A stretch of DNA of 64,000 nt from an uncultured Saprospiraceae bacterium (lineage in GTDB: Bacteria; Bacteroidota; Bacteroidia; Chitinophagales; Saprospiraceae), in NCBI GenBank assembly GCA_905480605.1, contig CAJQRD010000001.1:83915-147914 (forward strand), in the 5' to 3' direction. Shown here in pieces: positions 9,489-21,500 of this stretch. The notes beneath the pieces were generated by a model. It made no database searches. It saw nothing but the letters and a program-made list of their open reading frames with translations, and was not told the DNA's origin. Position 1 is the first letter of the stretch, and each line of letters opens with the position of its first letter. The position numbers and the translations under genes are program-made.

Positions 9489-9516
9489 CATCCCAAAAAC
9501 CGATTTTATTCTAGTA

Positions 9517-12500
9517 CTATTCGATTATAATCATCTTCTTAGTAGCTGTGAAATCTCCACTATCTAAACGGTAGTAGTATACTCCAGCAACTCCAAAATC
9601 GGATTTACTCAATTCTATTCTATTAGAACCAGCTGCATAGTTACCAGTAATAGTCTTAACAACTTTACCAGTTACGTCAGTGATTGTTAATGTAGCATCA
9701 GCAGATTGAGGCATATCAAAACCAATTACAGTGTTAGCACTGAATGGGTTAGGCTCATTCTGATTAAGAGCAAATGTAGCATCTGCATCTCTTGCATTGT
9801 TAAGTACGATATTAACGATGTCTAAGTTAGATCCTACATAAGCCTCAGCTGTTGTAACATCACTGTTAAGATTGATTATATCAGATAACTTACCAGTAGT
9901 ATTAGCTTTAAATGTCATAGTGAATAAATCACCTGTTGCATTTAGTGCCTCATTGCTATTCCAAGAAGTAGTCACAGAGTTTCCTACAACTCCGAAGTTA
10001 TCTTCAGTAACATTTACAGCACCAGCTTGAACACTTACTAACTCAAGACCTTGAGCGTTTAATGTGAATTGGTAACCGAATACATTATTAAAGTTATCTC
10101 CAGATACTGTTAAATCAACAGTTTGACCAGCTTCAACTTGCATATCTTCAAAATCGATATTGATAGTAGCAGAAGATCTGTCTTCAGTTGTACCGCTAGT
10201 TAAATTAGCAACTACACTCTGATTAACATCTCCAATCTTGATACCTATGAAGTTTTCATCCATCATATCAGTTGTCAAGTTGTAAATATCAATAGTCTCA
10301 TCAAAGTTCCAAGGGTTGTTAATATCTAATGTTTGAGAAGCATCTGCGAATCTCCAGCTAGAATTATTAGAAAACTCACTGTTTATTCCTAAGATTAATT
10401 TTCTCAACTCAATTAAATCAATTGCAGTAACTGCACCATCATTATTAACATCAGCAGCGATTAATTTGTAAGGGCTATCAAGATTAGCTAATCCTAAGAT
10501 ATGTCTTTGGATCAATACTAAATCTAAAGTTGAGATACCATTAAGGTAATCACCATCTTTACTAGCTGTTACAGCGTAATCTAAATTCGTTACGTTATTG
10601 TTGAACACATACTCACCGGCATTAGCCATGTAACTAGCTTCATTCTCGTTGATCATTTCCATGTTAGAAACTTCAACATTTTCAATTAACTCACCAAATT
10701 CTGTTGCGAAGTTACCAGCAATCATACTTCCTGATCCGATTGTGTCTTGACAACCATTAAAGTTATCAACCAATCTCAAGTTAACTTGACAGAAATCATA
10801 ATTACCACACTTATCCCAAACATATACACCTATTGGTAATACAGAGTTAGAAGCAGCTGCCAAATCATCACAGTTGAAAATTCTTGCAGAAGATCTTAAA
10901 GCAGCATTGTAAGTAGGATCATTTTCAGGAGCTACATCACTAAATGTGAAACATAAGTCATCAGCCTCAGTACAGTTATCAAATGAACCTCTATCAAAGT
11001 CAATAGCCCATAATTCAACCATTGAAGTTTCAGGACCAGCGCCATCAGGATCAGCCATAAGTGCAGTACTTAAGTTAATACAGTAAGGAGTTGGTGCTTT
11101 CTTATCTTGAACAGTGAAGTAAGATGTAGTAGAACTTACGTTACCACAACCATCATAAATCTTCCAAACAACTCTGTGAGTAGTCTCTCCACAGTCAGCA
11201 GGAATTTGATCTGGAATGTTAATAGTATATTCAAAACCTGGAGCAGTAGCGAAGTCACCCTCGTTATTATCAACTCCACCTCTGTTTCCTACTCTAACAT
11301 CAGGAATCAAGTAACCATATACATTTAAGTTATCAGCAGCATTATCTTCTGACCATAATGGATCAGTTGATGTATTTCTATCTTCAGCAACAAAAGATGA
11401 CCATTCTCTATCGAAAGTCCAGTCGTTGTTGATATCTACATATACATTCCACTTCAACCATTGTGAAGGACAAGCATTATCAATGATGTTACCATCAGAG
11501 TCAACATTTGTATCATTACCAGTTGCAGACATTTGAATACCTACACCTACACAAGAACTATTATCAACTGTAGTTCCAGATCCACCTGATCCAGGTACCG
11601 CCTCAAACATACTGTCTTGAGCAACAACTACAGGAGCATAAGTATCAATTAATTTACCAATTACAGTCCAAGTCCAGATTCCTCCAGTGCTAGGATTGTT
11701 AGGCTCATATTGACACCAGTCAATTACTGTATAAGTATTAATGATTTTTCTACAAGCGTCACCTTCAAAGAAGAATGTATCACTTTCCATAGACCAACCT
11801 ACTAAGCTACAGTTTGCGTCAACCCATACAGGCTCATCACATAAACCATCAATACAGCTTAATCTAACTTCTGCATAATCAGGAATATCGTCATCATTAG
11901 TATCAATTTGCTCTATATCAGAACCACTTACTTCCATCAATCCACAGTCATCACCATCATTGTCAGCCAATCTGATGAATTCATCCTCAGAGTAAGGCCA
12001 ATCAATAGATACAGAACCGTCAAATTGTTGCACAGAAGCTGGTCTTTCAATAATAATTAATTGTCTACATGAAACCTCAGTTCCTGCAATTGACCACCAT
12101 CTTGTAATTGGACCATAGTGACAAGCCTTATTAAATAAGTCTTCATCAACTTCACTCCACCAAGCAGCAGTATAATTTTCAAGTCTTCCGTTACCATCTA
12201 CATCTGTACACATACCAACTTCGTTGATTAACATACCATTCGGATTAGTAACAGTGAAACTAGCTATCACACCATCTTGGTTGATATCTAATCCACATAA
12301 GTCAGTGTAAGTAACATCAAGGTTACCACAAGTTGAAGAAGCATGAGCAGAACCACCTGTTACAGCAAGATCTTTTTCATCCATTTCACATGTAATCTTA
12401 ACTAAAGGAGGACATGCTAAAGAAGGAGCCAATTTAGCCTCTACTCTTACTGTAGCCCAAGTGATACCAAATTGATCACCAGGAGTTCCTGGTATACCAT

Positions 12501-15500
12501 CCATGTTAGCATCATCCCATACACCTAATTCTACCTCGATTAATACATAATCATTAATTCCATCACCGTCAGTATCACCACCAGTTCCGTCAATTAAATC
12601 TTGACAACAGAATTTAACAAATGCACCCTCATCAGTATCATCTCTATCATGCCCAGCAGGCTGAGAAGAGTTTGCCAAATCATTGAAGTTAAAGAATGAT
12701 GAGTTGTTATTATGATCATCACCCAAGTTTCCACAGAAACCAATGTTATCTTCAGGATCGTCGTCAGCATCAGTTCTTCTGATTGCAACTCTTACAGGAC
12801 CACAATCACCATCATGTGAACCATTATCAACACTTGTTACATATAATTTAGCAGAACCACCAGATGGATCAGTTGGAGAACTTGTTAAACTGATTACGAT
12901 GTTTTGCTTAGCAATTGCTACAGGAGCAGAACCATCAACAACAGTTACAACTAACTCAACATAAGAAACATTACCACAACAGTCGCTTAACTCATAAGTA
13001 TAAGTGTAAGAGTCCATAGCTTTAGGTAAACCTTCTACTATCCAAATTGGAAATCCGTTTGCATCTAATACAGGGTTATCATCGCTGTCTAACATTACTT
13101 TAGGACCAGCAACGATTTCAGTAACTGTACCTGGCTGACCGTAAATTCTATAAGTTACGTCAGAAGAACAGTTATCATATAAGTGATCAGGCACTGGTAA
13201 TCTAAAGTTAGCAGCACAACCCCAAGGATTAGCACTTACAGTCATAGGAGCTAGAGGACTAGCAGTAGGACCTTCAGTATCTTTAGCATGTATAACTTGT
13301 ACACCATTAGCAGTCTCTCCAGTACACCAATCTAAAGCAGTCCATGTTCTGATAACTTTACTGTTACCATTACAATTGTCACCACAAGCAGGTAATACTT
13401 GATCATCATAAGTAAAGAATACATTACAAGCTTGACCTTCAAACTCTTGTTGCAGTCCTTTATCATTGAAACATAGTGGGTAAGCATTTCTTACACCAGC
13501 AGCGTTTGCATTACATTCCCAGTTTGCAACGAATACTGGATCATAGTTATGACCGTCAGTAGCATCACAAGTAGGTAGAGGACAAGGATTAACTGCCTCC
13601 CATTGAGCTCTGAAATAAGCATAAATTGCATCAGGAGTAGTTTCAGCTCCACAAGTCATTGTTACAATGTTTGCAGGCCAGAACCATTCAGTTCCCAATG
13701 CCTCAACACCAATTCTTTCTCTTGTAATAGTCTGAACTTGAGAAGAAGTGTTTCCAGCTGCATCAGTTGCAACCCACGTTCTCAATACTGTTCCACCATC
13801 ACAATCGTTACCAATTGACTCTTCTTGAACAACTACTAAATCAACTATATTACAAGGTGAACCATTTGCAGATAAATAATCATCAGCAGTTACATTGTTA
13901 CCACAAACGATTTGACCATTATTAAATATCACAGAAGCTGATATAAATTCTCCTTGATCACCACCTACAGTATCGTCCCATCTTAACATCCATGTTCCTG
14001 AAAGCTCTTCACCATTAAGATCAGCTAACTGACCCATAGGTAATTGCAAGCTAGCACCAGTTCCTGGTACAGCGGCAGCACATGACCATGCAGCACCTTC
14101 ATCATCAAAAACAACATTCATGTCATCATTGATTCCACATTGATTATCAACTAGATCAACCGAAGCACCAGATGGAGCAATCAATTCTAATTCAATATCA
14201 CCAACCCATGTATGCTCTAAGTTAATAGCAACATTTATATCTTCAACAAGACATTCAGGAGCATCAACTTCAAATGATAAGAATTGCTCAGGTTCAGCAG
14301 AAGTAATCGCTTCACCTTCAATTGGTAAGGCAATAATTCCATTTACATCAGTAGCTACCTCAATAAAATTAGGAATATCTTGCTTACAAGTCACAGTCAA
14401 ATCTTCAACAGCAAATACAGGAGGTAATTTATCTTCAATTACCATTTCACCCCAACAAGAATTATCTCTAATTACATCATTTACAGTTACAGTGTAAGTA
14501 CCTGGATCAAGTGCTAATGATTGACCATTAACATCAGCTCCATTATTTACACCCTCTATATATACTTCATATCCGTTGAAGTAACATCCATAAGGACCAC
14601 CTTCCAAGAACATATCAGCAGAAATAAACGCTTCACAATCTTCATTCAACGATACATTAACTAAATCATTACAAGCTAAAGAAGTAACAACTTGGTCAGA
14701 AGGGAATTCATTTACTGTTATACACCAATCACATGATGTGATGTTTCCAGCAAAATCAATTGCACTGAAATCAAAACAGTGAACACCTATAGGTAAAGCT
14801 TCACCAGAAGCAAACTCATTTAAACCAGGCAACATTGGAGCTGGAGGAGCCACAACTTCACCAGTGAAAGAGAAGAATGCATCAATAGTAAATCCAAAAT
14901 CATTAAAGTATCCAGAACCACATTGTACAGAACACAGGTAAGTGTTTCCACCTGTAGAAGTAATACCATTACAAGCAGGACCATTCCAAGAAATTGCACC
15001 ACCTACAGTCAATACTTCCATGTATAAACCTGGAGAAGCATCTGTTACTAAGTAAGGATCACCATTCATATCAAATACTGGAATACAAGCTTCCTCACCT
15101 GGATTTGTAGCAAATACAGTAACGTCAACCAAACCTGAAGTAGCTACAGGAGTTGCAGTTAAAATACAAGGCATTGCAGTATGTGCTGCAGTTGCACCAG
15201 CTGGAGCTTCATAAAAGTTAACAGTTGCCATAGTTTGACCCCAAGCAGTGTTATCAAAGATGAAACATCCTTCATTTATTTGAACATCAGCACCAGTAGG
15301 GAAACCTGAAATATCAAATTCCTGTACTTGAGATGTTTGAAAACCACCACAAGACAAAGTTGCACCTTGACCTGGACAGTTACCAATAGAACCAAATGTT
15401 CCAGTAATTTCCTGCTCTCCTACCGGACAGTTATCAGAAACTAGAACTTCATAATCATATATTTGCTCACACTCACCACCTTGTAGGTTGAAAGTAAAAT

Positions 15501-16704
15501 CACCTGGACAAGTCAATACTGGTGGCTCAACATCCTCAACTGTTACTTTAACTTCACAGTCGATAGGGAAAGAAGCACCAGAACCAGAACCAGTACCAGT
15601 AATATTAACACAAGTCGTACCTAGTGGGTAAGTGGCAGGACCATTTGCTAAACCAGTAAATGAGTTTAAGAAGTCAACACAAGCAGTAGCAACACTAACT
15701 GAACCAGTAACTGAACTAACTGCACAGAAGTTATCTACATCAGCATCAGCCAACAAAGTAAACCCTAAAACGCCATCAGCAGCCCAACCATTATAGTCAG
15801 CTACAGGAACGCAAACTGTTATAACTATAGCACCAGCTCCATTACAGTCACCAACACCACCTGGGTTAATCACTTGACCAATAGTATTGCCATTTTCATC
15901 AGCAATAAAAGGTTGCTCTGTGAAAAATGAGAAATCACCTCGCATGTCAAAGTCGATACATACTTCAGTCACACAGTCAGCCGAAGCTGGAACTTGAACG
16001 ACACCAGCAATTTCAAAAGGTGTATCAATAAGACCTAAATTGTTAAAATTAAATGGAGTTTCAGCCCCAACAACGGTAACAAAATCTCCAGGAGAAGGAA
16101 GAATTATACAATCCATAGCACCAGAACCAGTACCAGTAGATCCATCAACAGATGGGTTAGGAATAGTAAATACAGCTTCACATACGCCTGGATCAGTACC
16201 TACAGTTTCGTCACATGGACAAACTATTGTACAATCTCCGCCGCCACCAGTAACAATACTAGCTACAACTTGTCCGCTTGGTGTTCCAGAACCACAAGCA
16301 TAAGCTCCATTACCAGATGCCCCTCCATCTCCGCTGTAAAATACAACTTCAATAGGGTCTTGACCTGGACAGTTAGGAGGTAATTCCGTAGACAATGTAA
16401 TCATTGCTGGAGGACACCATCCGTCTCCAAAAGTTTCAAAAGTGTGCAATTCAATGGTATTAGCATCATTTACACAAGCCGTGGTTGTTCCACCGGCTGG
16501 GTTTTGGCCACCACAAAGAACTTCTGCATCTGCAGTAGCATCCCATAGTACCCATGAGTTTTCACCATTGAAACCACCAGCTACATAAGTAACCTCTAGT
16601 AGAGTTTCACCAGTTGCACATTGACTAGAAGCCGTTTGTACAACCACAGTCATCATAAGAAGACATGGTATTAGTTTAGTAAATAAATTAAAAATCTTTT
16701 TCAT
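9517..16704 (-). CDS. Giant secreted T9SS surface protein with P-domain, HYR-like repeats, dockerin-like and cohesin-like domains
   Basis: The 2395-residue protein is the longest in the window. It has a signal peptide (LIPCLLMMTVVVQTASSQ, about residues 11-28). Many HYR-like/Ig-like repeats follow with DVEPPVLTCP or DKLPPVF style linkers. A proprotein-convertase P-domain lies at about 810-925 (NLEHTWVGDIELELIAPSG ... LSGTWMLRWDD). The dockerin-like pair is at about 2055-2120 (STLDLVLIQRHILG, AADVNNDGAVTAIDLIELRKLILG), then IGIKIGDVNQS, then a cohesin-like domain (about 2180-2290). A T9SS type A sorting domain ends the chain (LNQNEPNPFSANTVIGFDMP ... YYYRLDSGDFTATKKMIIIE). The end order matches the paralogues at 3460-8391 and 26116-30489. 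The small secreted protein gene 62 bp upstream may be co-transcribed. The role is probably structural or adhesive; no catalytic site was recognised. Confidence 0.9.
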   Translation of the reverse strand: MKKIFNLFTKLIPCLLMMTVVVQTASSQCATGETLLEVTYVAGGFNGENSWVLWDATADAEVLCGGQNPAGGTTTACVNDANTIELHTFETFGDGWCPPAMITLSTELPPNCPGQDPIEVVFYSGDGGASGNGAYACGSGTPSGQVVASIVTGGGGDCTIVCPCDETVGTDPGVCEAVFTIPNPSVDGSTGTGSGAMDCIILPSPGDFVTVVGAETPFNFNNLGLIDTPFEIAGVVQVPASADCVTEVCIDFDMRGDFSFFTEQPFIADENGNTIGQVINPGGVGDCNGAGAIVITVCVPVADYNGWAADGVLGFTLLADADVDNFCAVSSVTGSVSVATACVDFLNSFTGLANGPATYPLGTTCVNITGTGSGSGASFPIDCEVKVTVEDVEPPVLTCPGDFTFNLQGGECEQIYDYEVLVSDNCPVGEQEITGTFGSIGNCPGQGATLSCGGFQTSQVQEFDISGFPTGADVQINEGCFIFDNTAWGQTMATVNFYEAPAGATAAHTAMPCILTATPVATSGLVDVTVFATNPGEEACIPVFDMNGDPYLVTDASPGLYMEVLTVGGAISWNGPACNGITSTGGNTYLCSVQCGSGYFNDFGFTIDAFFSFTGEVVAPPAPMLPGLNEFASGEALPIGVHCFDFSAIDFAGNITSCDWCITVNEFPSDQVVTSLACNDLVNVSLNEDCEAFISADMFLEGGPYGCYFNGYEVYIEGVNNGADVNGQSLALDPGTYTVTVNDVIRDNSCWGEMVIEDKLPPVFAVEDLTVTCKQDIPNFIEVATDVNGIIALPIEGEAITSAEPEQFLSFEVDAPECLVEDINVAINLEHTWVGDIELELIAPSGASVDLVDNQCGINDDMNVVFDDEGAAWSCAAAVPGTGASLQLPMGQLADLNGEELSGTWMLRWDDTVGGDQGEFISASVIFNNGQIVCGNNVTADDYLSANGSPCNIVDLVVVQEESIGNDCDGGTVLRTWVATDAAGNTSSQVQTITRERIGVEALGTEWFWPANIVTMTCGAETTPDAIYAYFRAQWEAVNPCPLPTCDATDGHNYDPVFVANWECNANAAGVRNAYPLCFNDKGLQQEFEGQACNVFFTYDDQVLPACGDNCNGNSKVIRTWTALDWCTGETANGVQVIHAKDTEGPTASPLAPMTVSANPWGCAANFRLPVPDHLYDNCSSDVTYRIYGQPGTVTEIVAGPKVMLDSDDNPVLDANGFPIWIVEGLPKAMDSYTYTYELSDCCGNVSYVELVVTVVDGSAPVAIAKQNIVISLTSSPTDPSGGSAKLYVTSVDNGSHDGDCGPVRVAIRRTDADDDPEDNIGFCGNLGDDHNNNSSFFNFNDLANSSQPAGHDRDDTDEGAFVKFCCQDLIDGTGGDTDGDGINDYVLIEVELGVWDDANMDGIPGTPGDQFGITWATVRVEAKLAPSLACPPLVKITCEMDEKDLAVTGGSAHASSTCGNLDVTYTDLCGLDINQDGVIASFTVTNPNGMLINEVGMCTDVDGNGRLENYTAAWWSEVDEDLFNKACHYGPITRWWSIAGTEVSCRQLIIIERPASVQQFDGSVSIDWPYSEDEFIRLADNDGDDCGLMEVSGSDIEQIDTNDDDIPDYAEVRLSCIDGLCDEPVWVDANCSLVGWSMESDTFFFEGDACRKIINTYTVIDWCQYEPNNPSTGGIWTWTVIGKLIDTYAPVVVAQDSMFEAVPGSGGSGTTVDNSSCVGVGIQMSATGNDTNVDSDGNIIDNACPSQWLKWNVYVDINNDWTFDREWSSFVAEDRNTSTDPLWSEDNAADNLNVYGYLIPDVRVGNRGGVDNNEGDFATAPGFEYTINIPDQIPADCGETTHRVVWKIYDGCGNVSSTTSYFTVQDKKAPTPYCINLSTALMADPDGAGPETSMVELWAIDFDRGSFDNCTEADDLCFTFSDVAPENDPTYNAALRSSARIFNCDDLAAASNSVLPIGVYVWDKCGNYDFCQVNLRLVDNFNGCQDTIGSGSMIAGNFATEFGELIENVEVSNMEMINENEASYMANAGEYVFNNNVTNLDYAVTASKDGDYLNGISTLDLVLIQRHILGLANLDSPYKLIAADVNNDGAVTAIDLIELRKLILGINSEFSNNSSWRFADASQTLDINNPWNFDETIDIYNLTTDMMDENFIGIKIGDVNQSVVANLTSGTTEDRSSATINIDFEDMQVEAGQTVDLTVSGDNFNNVFGYQFTLNAQGLELVSVQAGAVNVTEDNFGVVGNSVTTSWNSNEALNATGDLFTMTFKANTTGKLSDIINLNSDVTTAEAYVGSNLDIVNIVLNNARDADATFALNQNEPNPFSANTVIGFDMPQSADATLTITDVTGKVVKTITGNYAAGSNRIELSKSDFGVAGVYYYRLDSGDFTATKKMIIIE

Positions 16705-16766
16705 AATAAGATAAGATTGAGTTTGTTATAATCGAATTTTCAAAAAATAAGAAATTGAGTAATCGT

Positions 16767-17246
16767 TTATTTAAGACGTTCAACGACATCTTTAGCGATA
16801 TCGTCAGCTTTTACACGCAATTGTGTGGAATCGCTGTAACGAGAAATTTGCATTGCCATTGCAGCATGACCTCTAAATAGTGCTTCATTGATAGTAGCAT
16901 CTCTAAATGTCATTTCCATAATGGTTTTGTCTAAAAATGTTGTTCTAGCCGAGAACCTAGCTTCTTCAACTTGATCAGTCGCATCCCTTGCTCCTAATCT
17001 AGAGTTTTGTAGCTCTGCTTCTAGAATTGTCATCGCTGCTTCATCAGTCAAAGAAACATTTGCTTTTTGAGTGATAGAGTAATCTGCATCTACTGCATTA
17101 CCTACGTCTGCACGAGAAGTAGCTAATTGGGCATTTACATTTGAAGACATTCCTAAGAAAAAGAGAGCAAAAATGAAAGACACTGACAAAGCCTTGTAGC
17201 TTTTGAGAGTCATTTTTGTAGAATAAACGTTGTACGCCTTTTTCAT
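16767..17246 (-). CDS. Small secreted protein of unknown function
   Basis: The 159-residue protein starts at ATG 17246; ATG 17213 (MTLKSYKALSV) is an equally good start. A signal peptide is clear: SVSFIFALFFLGMSSNVNAQ, with probable cleavage after NAQ. The mature part of about 120 residues is polar and probably helical (LTDEAAMTILEAELQNSRL, VEEARFSARTTFLDKTIMEM). It has no cysteine, no lipobox and no sorting domain. It lies 62 bp before the 2395-residue surface protein gene on the same strand, so it may be co-expressed with it. I do not recognise the family. Confidence 0.7.
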   Translation of the reverse strand: MKKAYNVYSTKMTLKSYKALSVSFIFALFFLGMSSNVNAQLATSRADVGNAVDADYSITQKANVSLTDEAAMTILEAELQNSRLGARDATDQVEEARFSARTTFLDKTIMEMTFRDATINEALFRGHAAMAMQISRYSDSTQLRVKADDIAKDVVERLK

Positions 17247-17556
17247 GAGATTGAGTTTAAATAAATTTTAATAATCAAATAATACTAATATTGGCATCGA
17301 CCATTGTCGAGACCACGGTTTTACCTTGTAATCTATATTATATGGAGACTTTTAAGTGATTTCGTCTTTTTCCTAAAAGGACTCCAGTAACAAATAAAAA
17401 ACACTAACAATCTGCTGTAAGCAAACTATTAATCTGTACAAAGATAGTTTTTCAATTCAGGGATTTAGTACCGTCGCTTTGGTATATTTCATATATACAT
17501 ATTTTCTAATATATAAAGTCCCCATAATAAACACTTTGCTCAAATTAATATTGTAT
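17247..17556. other. Intergenic region upstream of the small secreted protein gene
   Basis: About 310 bp, AT-rich. TATCTTTG on the minus strand (17446-17439) matches the -7 consensus but lies about 190 nt from the start codon and lacks a spaced TTG. No terminator hairpin was seen for the PorP-like gene that ends at 17557. Confidence 0.4.
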
Positions 17557-18513
17557 TTATTTATTCATTATTTTATCTTCTGTTACTTTCTGCATTCCCA
17601 CACTTTTTTTATTGCCTCCAATATCAAATCGGACTGCTAATTCGTGTGTTCCGTTGTTATATGTCTGAAACTCAAGGCGACTTGCACCATAAGAATACGT
17701 AAAGTTCATTGAATTTATGCGTGTACCAATTATAAAGCCTAATGTTTCATCGGCTCCTACAGTATATGTTACACCACCTCTTAACTTATCATCTAAGAAC
17801 CTAGCTAAAAGGTTAATATCTGCATGAAAAGGTACGTTCATTAGTTTTTTAACCATTATTGATGGTTCTAAAACCATATTTGCATCTAAGTTATCTAATT
17901 TATACCCTAATGAAAGAATATACCCTATCTCACGTTCAGTTGTGCTATCGCCATCATCTATTCTTGTGCTAACAAGAGAAGGCAAAGACAAACCGTAAGT
18001 TAGTTTACTATTAAAGACACCAAAAACGCCAAAAGAAACATCAAAAAAGTTTGTTCCAACTATATTTTGGTTAATTACTTCGTCTGGATCTAATGCCGGT
18101 CCAGAAAAAACATCAGCTGATAAACCATGTTGTATGTATTCTGCTGACAATCCAAAACCTATTCTATTTGTTGGGGTATCTATAGTATAAGAAACCGAGC
18201 CCTGAAGCTTTGTTGTTTTTAAATCCCCATTAGAATCAGTCAAAATCAATCCTCCAAACCCTAATCTATCCGCAATTGGGCCATCATAACTTATAATTAA
18301 TGATTTTGGAGTACCTTCAAAAGTAGCCCATGTATTTTTATACGATAAAAACAAGCTATGGTTTAGATCATGCCCGGTTGCACCTGGGTTTACAAGAACT
18401 TGATTCATAAAGGCCATATCAGAAATATATCTTTCATCAAAATATCTGTCATTCTGACCAAATAAACTACTTGCACCAAATACTATAAAAAGAAGGATAT
18501 AAATATTTTTCAT
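17557..18513 (-). CDS. PorP/SprF family type IX secretion outer-membrane protein
   Basis: I start the gene at ATG 18513, which gives a clean signal peptide (MKNIYILLFIVFGASSLFGQ) and 318 residues. An ATG at 18552, 6 nt after the upstream stop, would add 13 residues. The mature start DRYFDERYISDMAFMNQVLVNPGATGHD is the PorP/SprF signature. ALYAGPI-like strands follow (SLFLSYKNTWATFEGTPKSL, ISYDGPIADRLGFGGLILTDSNG), with alternating beta strands to the end as in this 14-strand barrel family. SprF is needed to secrete or attach the adhesin SprB in gliding Flavobacterium. The gene directly follows a cargo gene with a gliding-type C-terminal domain, the usual SprB-SprF arrangement. Confidence 0.9.
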   Translation of the reverse strand: MKNIYILLFIVFGASSLFGQNDRYFDERYISDMAFMNQVLVNPGATGHDLNHSLFLSYKNTWATFEGTPKSLIISYDGPIADRLGFGGLILTDSNGDLKTTKLQGSVSYTIDTPTNRIGFGLSAEYIQHGLSADVFSGPALDPDEVINQNIVGTNFFDVSFGVFGVFNSKLTYGLSLPSLVSTRIDDGDSTTEREIGYILSLGYKLDNLDANMVLEPSIMVKKLMNVPFHADINLLARFLDDKLRGGVTYTVGADETLGFIIGTRINSMNFTYSYGASRLEFQTYNNGTHELAVRFDIGGNKKSVGMQKVTEDKIMNK

Positions 18514-18558
18514 GGCTTGCTTTCTTAATATTAATAATGTAGAATTTATCATTACTTG

Positions 18559-21500
18559 TTAGTCTCTTAATAAAGTTACAGTTCCTTTATATGTATTTGT
18601 GCTTGTTCTCAGAACCCAATAATAAGCGCCTTGTGGCAATTCTATATTATCCATGTCAATTCCATTCCAATTATTGGCATAATTTGATGATTCGAAAACA
18701 AGTCGACTATATCTATCAAAAATTGCAATTTGAGCATTTTCAGAACAGCCAATTGTTAAAGCTTCATTTGCTCCGTCACCGTTTGGCGTTATAACACGTC
18801 TGCCTTGGAAACACTCAGCTCCAGTACAAGTGGTGAGCAAATCAAATGTGAATTCAGCTTCACAACTATTATCATCTGTTACTGATAAGGTATACATTCC
18901 AGGACTTAAATCTTCAACTAAGAAAGTTGGGAATGGGTCATTCAATGCATCTGGTGACCAGTTCAATGTATAATTTCCTGCCCCACCCGAAACTGCAGCA
19001 AGTATAGATCCATTGCTCTGTCCATCATCTGGACACACCAGATCGTTAGGATCTGCTCCAATCGAAATAGCAGGAGGTGCAGTAATAACGGTTGAATTTT
19101 CAACTGAAAATATTCCACCTGCATTATCAACAAGAGAAATATCGTAACTATCAGCACATAAACCATCTATTGTAAAATCTCCATCGTTGTTAAAAATAAA
19201 TTCAGTAGAATTTGCTCCAGAATCTGTCAATGTTATTGTAAATGGTGGAGACGCAGGTGCTGGCGCTTGTATAATTCCGCTAATAACACCCATACAATCA
19301 CCTTCTGCACATGGCGTTGCAAAACCAGAAAAGGGTGTCCTAACAAGATCAACAATTAACCCCAGATCACCCGAAGTAAATATTGTAATTTCTAAATTGA
19401 CTGTACATCCATTTGCATCTTGAACAATCACCGTATAAGCTCCTGCATCTTGTAACCCTGATAAATCCTGAGTAGTTGCTATTAAGTTTCCATTATAAAA
19501 CCATTGATAAACATATCCACCAGCTCCTCCAGATACGTTAATATCTATAGTAGGCAATTGAGCAGAAGCTACTGTTACCACCAAACCATTTGGTGAGGCA
19601 ACAATGCTAAACGGCTGCGTATCAGAAGACCCAGTTTCAGTGTCTGTAAAAGTTATAGTATGATTACCAATAGGGAAGGTACCTGTTAATGTTCCGGTAT
19701 TATTGGTTACTAAGTTACATGCCTGAGGTGCTCCACCATTTATAGAAACTTGACAAGTTGTAGAACCACATCCACCGGTAACAGTAAATGTTGCTTGTCC
19801 ATCCATTCCTGAACAAGGTGAAGGATCCACTGTGATATTAGAAATATCAATATCATTTCCAGCAGAGGAAGTTATAACAGCTGTTGCCTCAACCAAACCA
19901 CCTGCTGAATCCGTAAATCTAACTGTATATGTACCTGCTTCATATTTATTACTGTCATTGTGAGGCTGGACATTGTTAGAACCATTAAGCTCTACAGATA
20001 TCGTAAAAGGAGGACATCCTCCAGAAATCATGGTACTAATCATACCATTTGCTTGATTACAAGTCGCAGGCATTGTACCCGTTACACTTGCAACTAGAGG
20101 TACAGGAACTGATAATACAGTTCTTGTTTCAGATACAAAGCAAGCAGAATCGTTACTATCTGTACATGTAATAACATAAGTTCCTGCAGGAGCTGTAGCT
20201 TCACCAGAGGCGTCAAATGTCAATTGTGGATTACTCGTAATCTCATAATCACCTGATCCTCCTGTACATGTTACTATAATTCTACCGTCAGCAATACAAC
20301 TTGCAGAGAAAATAGTAATGTTAGAAATTGCTATATCACATGGTGGATCACCAATAGTAAAATTTTGTATATCAGTACAACCTCTTGAATCCGTTGCTGT
20401 TACAGTATATGTACCATCTTGCGGATTGTTTGGATCGAAATTAGAATCGCTGTAAGAAATAGTTTCGCCACCATTGCCACCTGAAACACTTGTCGTTACT
20501 GTAGTTCCAACATTAACTGTTAATATTAGCTCATCAGGTTGTGATATTGTATAAGGTCCACATTCGAATGCATTACCACTATTGTCAGTAATAAATGCAG
20601 TATAAATTCCGGAAGATTGTCCAACTAGTAATGTATTAGATATGACACCATTTTCTGTTGCGCCAGGATCCCAATCCACTGAATAAGGAGAAGAACCCCC
20701 AAATATATTTAAGTTTATAGCGCCATTGCTTTCTCCAAAGCACCTTACGTCAGTAATAGTTTCTACACATCCAGCATTACATGATATGGTAACACTGCCA
20801 TCAACTAAATTCACATCGCTATCAGCCAAAGCTGTAAATGTATTATCGGTTATTTCAATTGGTCTTGATGGTTCTGCAATAAATGCAATGTCAGAAACAA
20901 TTGAATCATCTGTCGTATTATCACAATCTGCAACAATATCAAAACATACTGAATAAATAACTGTACCATCAGCTTGAGATAGACCAGTTCCGTTTGAATG
21001 TGTCCAAACATATCTCAGTTTATCATTATCTGCCGCCGCAAAAGAAGAAGCAAATTCACTATCTGTAGTCTCTACTCTATTGTAAGTCAACACATTAGGA
21101 TCCCATTGCATAGTGTATTGCATACCAGCAATATCTGTAAAGTTTTGTGTAGAAAAATCAACACAAACCTCTGTATCCATTGAGCTTACAGTCACATTTT
21201 CAGCTTCAATAGAAAATAAATCTCTGGGACCAACTTCTGTACCAATAGTTATTTTACCATCAAATAAGTCTACTTCACGTACTCCAACAGGAGAAGGAGA
21301 CGAAATTTGAATTGGAACAATTCCATCAAACGGCTTTAAAATAGTCATATCCCCATCTGAACCAACTACATCAAAACATATTTCAAAAGCAGTTCCTCCA
21401 TCAGCTATATTTGCTGGAGTAGAACCTGTATTGTCAAACCAAAGAAAAGAAATTGTACCATCAGTCGCCATTGAAACATTAAAAGTAGCTGCAGAAAGGC

